From the NCBI GenBank assembly GCA_014800445.1, contig JAAVGC010000063.1, positions 1-5,399 on the forward strand: 5,399 nt of DNA, read 5' to 3'. The notes under the pieces were generated by a model. The model saw nothing but the letters and a program-made list of their open reading frames with translations. It was not told the DNA's origin and searched no databases. Shown in pieces: positions 1 through 4,746 of this stretch (position 1 is the first letter of the stretch; each line of letters opens with the position of its first letter). Origin of the DNA: Bacteroidales bacterium (lineage in GTDB: Bacteria; Bacteroidota; Bacteroidia; Bacteroidales; Muribaculaceae). Position numbers and translations under genes: made by a program.

Positions 1-177
1 TATGAAAAGGGTGTGAGCCGCATAGCAACAGATCTGAAACAGCAGACTGTCACTATCACTTATGACTCTGAAAAGAACAATACAGAGAATCTGTCAAAAG
101 CATTCAAGAAAATCGGTTATACGGCCAAGGAGTGCAAGGCAGATGTGGCCGCTGAGAAAAAGAAAACAGATAAATAG
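1..177 (+). CDS. Heavy-metal-associated (HMA) domain protein, C-terminal end (partial)
   Basis: The frame is open from the first base and ends at TAG 175-177, giving 58 residues. They match the second half of an HMA (ferredoxin-like) fold: GVSRIATDL, then the beta strand QTVTITYD, then a helix NLSKAFKKIGYTAKE, followed by a lysine-rich tail ending KKKTDK. The family binds soft metal ions such as Cu+ or Hg2+ through a CxxC motif in the first loop. That motif would lie upstream of the window, so metal binding cannot be verified here. Small secreted proteins of this type are common in Bacteroidales, often near metal transport genes. The next gene starts 39 nt downstream across an AT-rich gap with no visible terminator or consensus promoter, so co-transcription is possible. 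I am confident of the fold but not of the metal or the cellular location. Confidence 0.8.
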   Translation, partial: YEKGVSRIATDLKQQTVTITYDSEKNNTENLSKAFKKIGYTAKECKADVAAEKKKTDK

Positions 178-216
178 TTTAACTTAATAGAATTAATAAA
201 TCTAAAGAATCATATC

Positions 217-1956
217 ATGGGAATCAAATCACAAGTTCTTGCAATTTCGACACTGGCAGTGACGATGCTTGCCGGATGTCAGAAGAGTTATACGCCTGTA
301 GATACTTTCAAGGAGGCTGATGATCCTCTGGCTCTCACAGCAGAGGAAACCGCACAATGGGACGCTGTGGAAAGCGGACTTCACGGTGCATGGGGCGACA
401 CCGACCTGCGCTACAGCCGCAGCACTGTGCCTCAGGATGTGAGCACGGAGGCATGTGAAGTAGTGGCATGGAAAGGTGAGAAAGAATCGGCTCAACTCGT
501 GTTGTGGTCGACCGACAGCGTTCAGGGTATCACCTGCGAAATAGGAGATTTCAGGTCGGATGCCGGTACACTTCCTGGAAGCATAGCCGATGCAAAGTTT
601 GTGCGCTACACGATTGCCGACAGCCTGTTCAGTGTGGGTAAATCCACACGCCTCATGCCTGACATGCTTGACTCGCTGAAAACGTTTGACATGGATGGCA
701 AGACCGTAAGACCGATGTGGATTACTATTTCAGTGCCTGAAAACGCGACTGCCGGAGTTTACAACACCGATGTGACCGTGAAGGGTGTGAATGGTGAAAA
801 GGTAGTGCTTCCGATGACTCTCGAAGTACAGGATCACACTCTCGCATCGCCCGACAAGTGGAATTATCATCTCGACTTGTGGCAGCATCCCACGGCTGTG
901 GCACGCGCTCAGGGACTGGAAGTGTGGAGCGATGAGCATTTCGCCGCTATGGTACCTCTGATGGAGCGTCTGGCAGCTGCCGGCCAGAAAGTGATAACCG
1001 CCAATCTTAATAAGGATCCCTGGAACCACCAGTGCTACGACGGTTATGAGAACATGATCAACTGGACTCTCAAGAAGGACGGCACATGGGAATATGACTA
1101 CGCGGTGTTTGACCGCTGGGTGGAAATGATGATGGGTCTCGGTATCGACGAGATGATCAACTGCTACTCAATGGTGCCGTGGAACTGCGAGCTCGAATAT
1201 TTCGACGAATCCAAGGGGGAGAAAGTGACAGTAGTCGCTGAGCCGGGCACCGAGATCTTTGGTGAGATATGGGAGCCGTTTCTGCTTGATTTCAAGAAGC
1301 ACCTTGGTGAAAAAGGATGGCTTGAAATCACAAATATCGCTATGGACGAACGTTCGCCCGAGGCTATGGATGCCGCAGTGAAGGTGCTTGAAAAGTGCGC
1401 TCCTGAGATGGGCTTCGCGCTTGCCGACAACCATAAGTCGTACAAGAAGTACACGATGATGCGCGACGTGTGTGTGGCTCAGGGACAGCCGGCAGAGCAC
1501 AGTGATATAGAGGCTCGCCGCGATCAGGGTTATAAGACAACGTTCTATGTGTGCTGCGGTCCGTTGTACCCCAACACGTTCACTTACTCGCAGCCATTTG
1601 AGGCTGAACTTCTTGGCTGGTATGGTCTTGCATGGGACTATGACGGGATGCTCCGCTGGGCTTACAACTCATGGCCTGCTGATCCACAGGTCGACAGCCG
1701 CTATGGTAACTGGAGTTCGGGTGACACCTATCTTGTGTATCCTTACAACCGCTCGTCGATGCGCTTCGAGCGCTTGATCGACGGTATCGAGGCAGCAGAG
1801 AAAGTGCGTGCCCTGCGTGCGGCCGGCGTTGACGTGAGTGGAGTGGAGACTGTGCTTGAGGAAATCAGAAACTCAAATGTGAATGATCCTAAGCAGCCTT
1901 GGCAAGCTGTCACAAAGAAAGCCCGCAAGGCACTCAACGAGGCATCGAGGAAATAA
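217..1956 (+). CDS. GH123-like glycoside hydrolase lipoprotein (DUF4091 type)
   Basis: This 579-residue protein starts with a lipoprotein signal peptide: positive N-terminus (K4), hydrophobic stretch, and lipobox LAGC with the lipidated Cys at 21. The residues after Cys21 (QKSYTPVD) lack the acidic cluster typical of Bacteroidetes surface export, so a periplasmic-facing anchor is as likely as surface exposure. Residues about 60-205 look like the N-terminal beta-sandwich (WKGEKESAQLVLWS; ISVPENATAGVY). Residues about 215-525 look like the TIM-barrel catalytic domain, with HLDLWQHP at 218-225, INCYSMVPW at 314-322, AMDERSPE at 375-382 and MLRWAYNSW at 478-486. In characterised GH123 enzymes an adjacent Asp-Glu pair catalyses retaining, substrate-assisted hydrolysis of beta-GalNAc; D377-E378 is the obvious equivalent. 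The substrate here is inferred only, since many DUF4091 proteins are uncharacterised. No SusC/SusD or sulfatase gene is adjacent. The ATG at 217 is chosen because it gives an intact signal peptide. No Shine-Dalgarno sequence is visible. Confidence 0.85.
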   Translation: MGIKSQVLAISTLAVTMLAGCQKSYTPVDTFKEADDPLALTAEETAQWDAVESGLHGAWGDTDLRYSRSTVPQDVSTEACEVVAWKGEKESAQLVLWSTDSVQGITCEIGDFRSDAGTLPGSIADAKFVRYTIADSLFSVGKSTRLMPDMLDSLKTFDMDGKTVRPMWITISVPENATAGVYNTDVTVKGVNGEKVVLPMTLEVQDHTLASPDKWNYHLDLWQHPTAVARAQGLEVWSDEHFAAMVPLMERLAAAGQKVITANLNKDPWNHQCYDGYENMINWTLKKDGTWEYDYAVFDRWVEMMMGLGIDEMINCYSMVPWNCELEYFDESKGEKVTVVAEPGTEIFGEIWEPFLLDFKKHLGEKGWLEITNIAMDERSPEAMDAAVKVLEKCAPEMGFALADNHKSYKKYTMMRDVCVAQGQPAEHSDIEARRDQGYKTTFYVCCGPLYPNTFTYSQPFEAELLGWYGLAWDYDGMLRWAYNSWPADPQVDSRYGNWSSGDTYLVYPYNRSSMRFERLIDGIEAAEKVRALRAAGVDVSGVETVLEEIRNSNVNDPKQPWQAVTKKARKALNEASRK

Positions 1957-1960
1957 AAAA

Positions 1961-2025
1961 AGAATCAAAATCTGTTTGTCGGGATTCCCGGAGTAATCCG
2001 GGGATCCCGATGCTTTTTGGATTCT
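1961..2025 (+). terminator. Strong hairpin terminator after the GH123-like gene
   Basis: The core is a 12-bp GC-rich stem, 1980-1991 pairing with 1998-2009, with one T-G wobble and the 6-nt loop AGTAAT. It is followed by a T-run at 2014-2018. An outer AT-rich layer also pairs: AGAATCAAAA (1961-1970) with TTTTGGATTCT (2015-2025), with one bulged base. The A-run before the stem and the T-run after it mean it could terminate transcription in both directions, although no converging gene is present. It isolates the lipoprotein gene from the ribosomal operon. Confidence 0.85.
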
Positions 2026-2058
2026 AAGAGAACCCGGAGAGCTCGGAGGGTTCAGAAT
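2021..2058 (+). repeat. Second imperfect inverted repeat beside the terminator
   Basis: GAACCC (2030-2035) pairs with GGGTTC (2048-2053) around a 12-nt loop that contains the palindrome GAGCTC (2038-2043). ATTCT (2021-2025) and AGAAT (2054-2058) extend the stem past a 4-nt bulge. ATTCT is also the outer arm of the preceding terminator, so the two folds compete for it. No T-run follows. It could be a protein site, a back-up terminator or chance. It lies upstream of the rpsF promoter. Confidence 0.35.
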
Positions 2059-2121
2059 AATCGGATTTATTGGAGCTACATCAAGCTGAAATGAAAAAAA
2101 TGAGTATGTTGGGGATATTTT

Positions 2122-2152
2122 TTTGTAAAGAGGTAAAAATTATGTAATTTTG
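2122..2152 (+). promoter_or_regulatory. Consensus Bacteroidetes promoter for rpsF-rpsR-rplI
   Basis: The -33 element TTTG lies at 2122-2125 and the -7 element TAATTTTG at 2145-2152, separated by 19 nt. This is an exact match to TTTG-N(19-21)-TAnnTTTG, read by the primary Bacteroidetes sigma factor. A T-run and A-rich sequence just upstream may help. Transcription should begin within about 10 nt after 2152, giving a leader of about 55-60 nt before the rpsF ATG at 2217. Confidence 0.85.
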
Positions 2153-2177
2153 CGGCGGTTTTTCGCGAGGCCTGTCC

Positions 2178-2199
2178 TTGTGTTAGCCACAGAACACAA
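2178..2199 (+). promoter_or_regulatory. Perfect hairpin in the rpsF leader
   Basis: TTGTGTT (2178-2184) and AACACAA (2193-2199) form a perfect 7-bp stem with the 8-nt loop AGCCACAG. It lies 17 nt before the rpsF start codon, inside the predicted transcript. In other bacteria the S6:S18 complex binds a structured element in the rpsF leader and represses its own synthesis. A similar role is possible by position, but I do not see enough of the known motif to assign it. An alternative pairing, CTGT (2172-2175) with ACAG (2189-2192), would exclude part of this stem. Confidence 0.5.
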
Positions 2200-2216
2200 T
2201 TCAATAAGTTTCACAA

Positions 2217-2588
2217 ATGAACCATTACGAGACCGTTTTCATTTTAACTCCCGTTTTGTCTGATCAGCAGATGAAGGAAGCGGCTGCCAAGTTTGTGAAG
2301 GTACTCACCGACAACGGTGCTACCATCGTGAACGAGGAGGAGTGGGGTGTAAAAAAACTTGCTTACCCCATCGAAAAGAAGAGCACCGGTTACTATGTGC
2401 TCGTAGAGTTTGACGGCGATCCGACTCTTGTCAAGAAGCTCGAGACCGCATTCCGTCGTGACGACAATGTGATGCGTTTCCTTGTCTTCCGTCTTGACAA
2501 GTACGCAGCCGAATATGCCGCCAAGCGTCGCTCGCTTGCCAGCGCTCCCAAGGCCACAACAGTTGAACCCGCACAAACCGAAGCTTGA
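2217..2588 (+). CDS. rpsF: 30S ribosomal protein S6
   Basis: The protein has 123 residues, with the S6 core in about the first 95. It opens with [12 protein letters not shown], carries [10 protein letters not shown] at 43-52 and GYYVLVEF at 58-65, and closes the core with [15 protein letters not shown] at 80-94. This is the ferredoxin-like fold that sits on the 30S platform and dimerises with S18. The tail from about 95 to 123 is longer than the core needs, rich in Ala, Lys and Pro, and ends acidic; such variable tails are usual in S6. The ATG at 2217 gives the standard N-terminus. No clear Shine-Dalgarno sequence precedes it, as is normal in this phylum. It is the first gene of the rpsF-rpsR-rplI operon, behind a consensus promoter and a leader hairpin. 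No ssb or priB gene intervenes before rpsR, unlike in many other bacteria. Confidence 0.97.
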   Translation: MNHYETVFILTPVLSDQQMKEAAAKFVKVLTDNGATIVNEEEWGVKKLAYPIEKKSTGYYVLVEFDGDPTLVKKLETAFRRDDNVMRFLVFRLDKYAAEYAAKRRSLASAPKATTVEPAQTEA

Positions 2589-2590
2589 TC

Positions 2591-2860
2591 ATGGCACAGA
2601 ACAATTCAGAAATCCGCTATCTGACTCCCCTGTCGGTAGACGTCAAGAAGAAAAAGTACTGCCGTTTCAAGCGTAGCGGCATCAAATACATCGACTACAA
2701 GAATCCTGAGTTCCTCAAGAAGTTCCTCAACGAGCAGGGTAAGATCCTTCCCCGCCGCATCACGGGCACTTCTCTGAAGTTCCAGCGTCGTGTAGCTCAG
2801 GCAGTGAAGCGTGCCCGTCATCTGGCTCTCCTGCCCTACGTAACGGACCTGATGAAGTAA
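2591..2860 (+). CDS. rpsR: 30S ribosomal protein S18
   Basis: The protein has 89 residues. The S18 signature is clear: [18 protein letters not shown] at 21-38, then [18 protein letters not shown] at 53-70 and the helix [13 protein letters not shown] at 71-83. S18 packs against S6 on the 30S platform and contacts 16S rRNA through its basic C-terminal half. Only one Cys (C24) is present, so this is not the zinc-binding four-Cys type. The ATG at 2591 is preferred over the in-frame TTG at 2585. That TTG overlaps the rpsF stop (TGA 2586-2588), whereas the ATG yields the usual MAQ start and leaves a 2-nt gap to rpsF. Such tight spacing suggests translational coupling and keeps the two partner proteins in step. 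Confidence 0.97.
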   Translation: MAQNNSEIRYLTPLSVDVKKKKYCRFKRSGIKYIDYKNPEFLKKFLNEQGKILPRRITGTSLKFQRRVAQAVKRARHLALLPYVTDLMK

Positions 2861-2885
2861 ATCACCCCCAATTCAAAAAGAAGTT

Positions 2886-3329
2886 ATGAAAATTATTCTT
2901 AAAGAAGACATCGCCAACCTCGGTTACAAGGACGATGTAGTGGAGGTGAAGTCGGGCTACGGCCGCAATTACCTCATCCCCACCGGCAAGGCAGTGATCG
3001 CATCTCCTTCGGCTCTCAAGCAGCTCGCCGAGGATCAGCGTCAGCGCGCCCACAAGCTCGCTAAGATCAAAGCTGATGCAGAGGCTCTCGCAGCTTCTCT
3101 CGCCGACGTTAAGCTCACCATCGGTGCAAAGACCAGCTCGACCGGCACAATCTTCGGTAGCGTAAACGCTATCCAGATCGCTGAGGCTCTTCAGAAGGCT
3201 GGCTTCGACATCGATCGCAAGATCATCGTAATCAAGAATCCTGTGAAGGAAGTTGGCGAATACACCGCTACTCTCAACCTCCACAAGGAAGTGACCGTAG
3301 AAATACCTTTTGAGGTAGTCTCGGAATAA
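2886..3329 (+). CDS. rplI: 50S ribosomal protein L9
   Basis: The protein has 147 residues, the normal L9 length. The N-terminal 23S-binding domain shows the family signature in GYKDDVVEVKSGYGRNYLIP (13-32) followed by TGKA. A long connecting helix covers about 41-74 (ALKQLAEDQRQRAHKLAKIK and on). The C-terminal domain begins near 75 with VKLTIGAKTSSTGTIFGSV, where GTIFGSV (87-93) is characteristic. L9 binds 23S rRNA domain V near the base of the L1 stalk, extends from the ribosome and helps maintain reading-frame fidelity. It starts 25 nt after rpsR with AGAAG a few bases before the ATG, which is one of the few Shine-Dalgarno-like stretches in the window. It is the last gene of the operon and is followed by a hairpin terminator 23 nt downstream. 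Confidence 0.97.
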   Translation: MKIILKEDIANLGYKDDVVEVKSGYGRNYLIPTGKAVIASPSALKQLAEDQRQRAHKLAKIKADAEALAASLADVKLTIGAKTSSTGTIFGSVNAIQIAEALQKAGFDIDRKIIVIKNPVKEVGEYTATLNLHKEVTVEIPFEVVSE

Positions 3330-3352
3330 AGCATTAGCCATAGCACTATCCA

Positions 3353-3388
3353 GATGCCGTTTTTTCCTGAAAAGGGGAAAACGGCATC
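3353..3388 (+). terminator. Hairpin at the end of the rpsF-rpsR-rplI operon
   Basis: A 15-bp stem pairs GATGCCGTTTTTTCC (3353-3367) with GGGGAAAACGGCATC (3374-3388), including two T-G wobbles, around the loop TGAAAA. It lies 23 nt after the L9 stop codon. The downstream T content is weak (CGACTTTATG), because the T-run sits inside the 5' arm instead. It may act as a weak terminator or mainly as a 3'-end stabilising hairpin. Confidence 0.65.
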
Positions 3389-3690
3389 GACTTTATGACA
3401 CAAATTAGTGTTAATAGCAGTGGTGAAAAAATGATGAAAAGGTGATGATGGAGCAGATGGGGACAGATAAGAGGCGGAGTTATGAACGGGGATAAGGATG
3501 TTTTGAAAGAGTTATAGATGCTGTAATGTGCAGCTATATTGTGGTTAATGGCGTTATTCAACTTTATCAACCGATATTATTACTATATGTGTATGTAGTA
3601 TAATATCATGAAAAATAATAGAATAAGAGAGGGTGAAGATAATGCGGAAGGATTGTGCGCCGAGAAATGCCGATAAAAGATGCGGGGTGA
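3389..3690. other. Long non-coding spacer, G-rich and C-poor on the + strand
   Basis: I see no credible gene in this stretch. Positions 3411-3510 contain 36 G but only 5 C on the + strand, and the sequence up to about 3735 stays C-poor. The stretch holds one imperfect hairpin at 3513-3538 (TATA, 3-nt bulge, GCTG, 7-nt loop, CAGC, TATA) and an AT-rich segment at about 3565-3625. The strong G excess fits a non-coding leading strand drifting under replication bias. An unrecognised RNA cannot be excluded. Confidence 0.5.
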
Positions 3691-3716
3691 TTTTGAAATG
3701 GAAATGTTTTGAAATG
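3691..3716 (+). repeat. Direct repeat of TTTTGAAATG spanning the -33 element
   Basis: TTTTGAAATG occurs at 3691-3700 and again at 3707-3716, 16 bp apart start to start. The second copy contains the -33 TTTG of the following promoter. The first copy is 35 nt from the -7 element, too far to act as the -33 element. It may be a local duplication or a paired binding site. Confidence 0.55.
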
Positions 3717-3738
3717 TGGAGGTATGTGATTAAATTTG
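3708..3738 (+). promoter_or_regulatory. Consensus Bacteroidetes promoter for the coiled-coil gene and zapA
   Basis: TTTG at 3708-3711 and TAAATTTG at 3731-3738 are separated by 19 nt, again an exact match to the Bacteroidetes consensus and the same spacing as the rpsF promoter. The predicted start, within about 10 nt after 3738, leaves a leader of roughly 105 nt before the ATG at 3852. Confidence 0.83.
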
Positions 3739-3774
3739 CAAAACTACGGACAGTATGTAGAAGTCGGGATGTGG

Positions 3775-3810
3775 TTGTCGGATGATAAATTCCGCATCAT
3801 TTTCCGGCGA
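3775..3810 (+). promoter_or_regulatory. Leader hairpin upstream of the coiled-coil gene
   Basis: GTCGGATGAT (3777-3786) pairs with ATCAT (3796-3800) and CCGGC (3804-3808), with a 3-nt T bulge, one T-G wobble and the 9-nt loop AAATTCCGC. Two outer pairs (one a wobble) extend it to 3775-3810. The pentamer GTCGG also occurs at 3763-3767 and 3836-3840, and either copy could compete for CCGGC. It lies within the predicted 5' untranslated region. No known riboswitch is recognised. Confidence 0.45.
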
Positions 3811-3851
3811 GTACACAATGTTTCATCGAAATAAGGTCGGTTGTTTGCATC

Positions 3852-4145
3852 ATGGCATTTGACATTGAAAGAGCAATAGAGAGGCTTCGCGGAAAGGCCG
3901 CGATGATTGCCAAACGCTATCAGCTGGCCATAGAGCAAAGAGATGCCGCCCGCAGTGAGGTCAGCCGACTAAAAGAAGAGCTATCCATTAAAGACCGCGA
4001 GATACGCGAGTTGAGTCTGAAGGTGGAATATCTCTCGGTTGTGACGTCGGCGCGTCCGAGCGTTGAGGAGATGAAGCGTAGTCGTGCCATGCTGTCGGAA
4101 CTTGTGCGTGAGATAGATCACTGCATCTCTGATCTCCAGAGTTGA
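3852..4145 (+). CDS. Small coiled-coil protein encoded upstream of zapA, function unknown
   Basis: This 97-residue protein has no signal peptide or membrane segment. Residues about 3-60 are heavily charged and almost entirely helical, with heptad-like hydrophobic spacing strongest over 36-62 (VSRLKEELSIKDREIRELSL). A break at about 63-70 (VTSARPSV) is followed by a second helix ending in LVREIDHCISDL (84-95). I recall similar small proteins, with this C-terminal motif, next to zapA in other Bacteroidales. The position suggests a divisome role, perhaps as a ZapA partner analogous to the coiled-coil ZapB of gammaproteobacteria. That is inference from context and shape, not from recognisable homology. 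It has its own consensus promoter and a long leader, and zapA starts 34 nt after its stop, so the two genes probably share a transcript. The ATG at 3852 follows the leader directly and no better start is visible. Confidence 0.85.
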   Translation: MAFDIERAIERLRGKAAMIAKRYQLAIEQRDAARSEVSRLKEELSIKDREIRELSLKVEYLSVVTSARPSVEEMKRSRAMLSELVREIDHCISDLQS

Positions 4146-4179
4146 GGATATGGACAATTTCTAATTCTTTGTTGCAGAG

Positions 4180-4473
4180 ATGGCAGAAAAAAAACAACAT
4201 ATTACAGTCAGGATAGCAGATCTGCTTCCCCTCCACATGGATATTTCTCCAGAACAGGAGGAGGCAATCAGAAAAGCTGAAGTCTCTCTTAACTATCTTT
4301 GGGAGAGATGGAAACTGAGGTTTCCCACGAAGGCTCCCCAGGAGCTTATGACGCTGATAGCGTTTCACTTCGCGAGGAATTTTGAGACGCTCAATCTGGC
4401 AATGGAGCGCATGGAGGGCACTCTGAAAGATGCTGATGCCGGGCTTGATGCGATACTGACTGAAATGGAGTGA
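4180..4473 (+). CDS. zapA: Cell division protein ZapA
   Basis: The protein has 97 residues, normal for ZapA. The N-terminal globular part carries ITVRIADLLPLHMDISPEQE (8-27), followed by the helix EEAIRKAEVSLNYLWERW (27-44). The C-terminal helix begins at ELMTLIAFHFARNFETLNLA (55-74) and runs as a coiled coil to the end (MERMEG...ILTEME). ZapA forms dimers and tetramers that cross-link FtsZ protofilaments and stabilise the Z ring in the cytoplasm. The AFHFA stretch corresponds to the usual A(F/L)xxA region of the family. It lies 34 nt downstream of the coiled-coil gene, with no terminator between them, so it is probably expressed from the promoter at 3708-3738. The stop is followed by a 273-nt gene-free region rich in hairpins before rny. 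Confidence 0.9.
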   Translation: MAEKKQHITVRIADLLPLHMDISPEQEEAIRKAEVSLNYLWERWKLRFPTKAPQELMTLIAFHFARNFETLNLAMERMEGTLKDADAGLDAILTEME

Positions 4474-4503
4474 ACAACCTGCAAAAGGTGATTTAAATAT
4501 AAC

Positions 4504-4671
4504 TCCGTGCGTCATTAATTCCAAGCCATGAGAGGCTGGATGATGAAGCATGAAAACAGAGAACGGACACAAAACGCTGACGCGACACGCACCGCGCTCA
4601 CTCGTGGATCTGGGGGACTGAGTTTCCCGCAGGCAACCGGTGACATAACGGATGTGTGTCGGTTTTGCTTT
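4504..4671 (+). ncRNA. Candidate structured RNA between zapA and rny, possibly 6S RNA
   Basis: This stretch holds no credible ORF but can fold as a closed, branched structure. The closing stem pairs TCCGT and GTCA (4504-4508, 4511-4514) with TGAC and ACGGA (4641-4644, 4648-4652). Inside are a 5' hairpin (4512-4546; core AGCC, loop ATGAGA, GGCT), a middle hairpin (4574-4605; TGA-CGCG, 8-nt loop, CGCG-TCA) and a 3' hairpin (4610-4632; loop CTGAGTT). An A-rich unpaired stretch covers about 4547-4573. A terminator hairpin ends it. In proteobacteria ssrS, the gene for the RNA polymerase-binding 6S RNA, lies beside zapA, and I believe Bacteroidales 6S RNA is also annotated near zapA and rny. The identity rests on position and size, not on a sequence match. 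No consensus promoter was found; TATAAC at 4498-4503 is only a weak candidate. Boundaries are approximate. Confidence 0.5.
4635..4671 (+). terminator. Terminator hairpin at the 3' end of the candidate RNA
   Basis: AACCG (4635-4639) pairs with CGGTT (4660-4664), and GT plus ACATA (4640-4641, 4643-4647) pair with positions 4653-4659 through wobbles and one bulged G. The loop is ACGGA. TTTTGCTTT (4663-4671) follows. This resembles a Bacteroidetes intrinsic terminator. It shares positions 4641-4652 with the closing stem of the RNA, so the two folds exclude each other. Confidence 0.6.
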
Positions 4672-4746
4672 ATATAAGAGCAAGTGAGTAATTAACTATA
4701 TATCATTGAACTAACCCAATAAGTCATCATATTCAAAAACAATAAA

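Noticed and set aside
2585..2590. TTG at 2585 as an alternative rpsR start
   Set aside because: It would add two residues before the canonical MAQ start and overlap the rpsF stop. The ATG at 2591 fits the family better.
2862..3341. Minus-strand open frame of 159 codons covering rplI
   Set aside because: It is the shadow of L9, has no family features, and coincides with a conserved ribosomal gene.
3346..3570. Minus-strand open frame of 74 codons in the spacer after rplI
   Set aside because: Its composition reflects the G-rich spacer. It overlaps the operon terminator hairpin, has no domain and no promoter match.
3608..3676. Short + strand ORF of 22 codons (MKNNRIREGEDNAEGLCAEKCR)
   Set aside because: It is too short to separate from chance, has no ribosome binding site or consensus promoter, and nothing recognisable in the peptide.
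4504..4671. SRP RNA, tmRNA or RNase P RNA as identity of the structured region
   Set aside because: I found no SRP GGAA/AGCAG-type domain, no tRNA-like ends with a tag reading frame, and no RNase P core motif such as GAGGAAAGTCC.
3988..4683. Open minus-strand frame of 231 codons across the coiled-coil gene, zapA and the following spacer
   Set aside because: It runs antisense to two well-supported + strand genes and the candidate RNA, has no recognisable domain, and its composition looks like a reverse-complement shadow.
4676..4746. Promoter for rny around TATCATTG (4701-4708)
   Set aside because: It has one mismatch in the -7 element and no TTTG at the right spacing. The nearest TTTG (4664-4667) is 33 nt away and part of the terminator.
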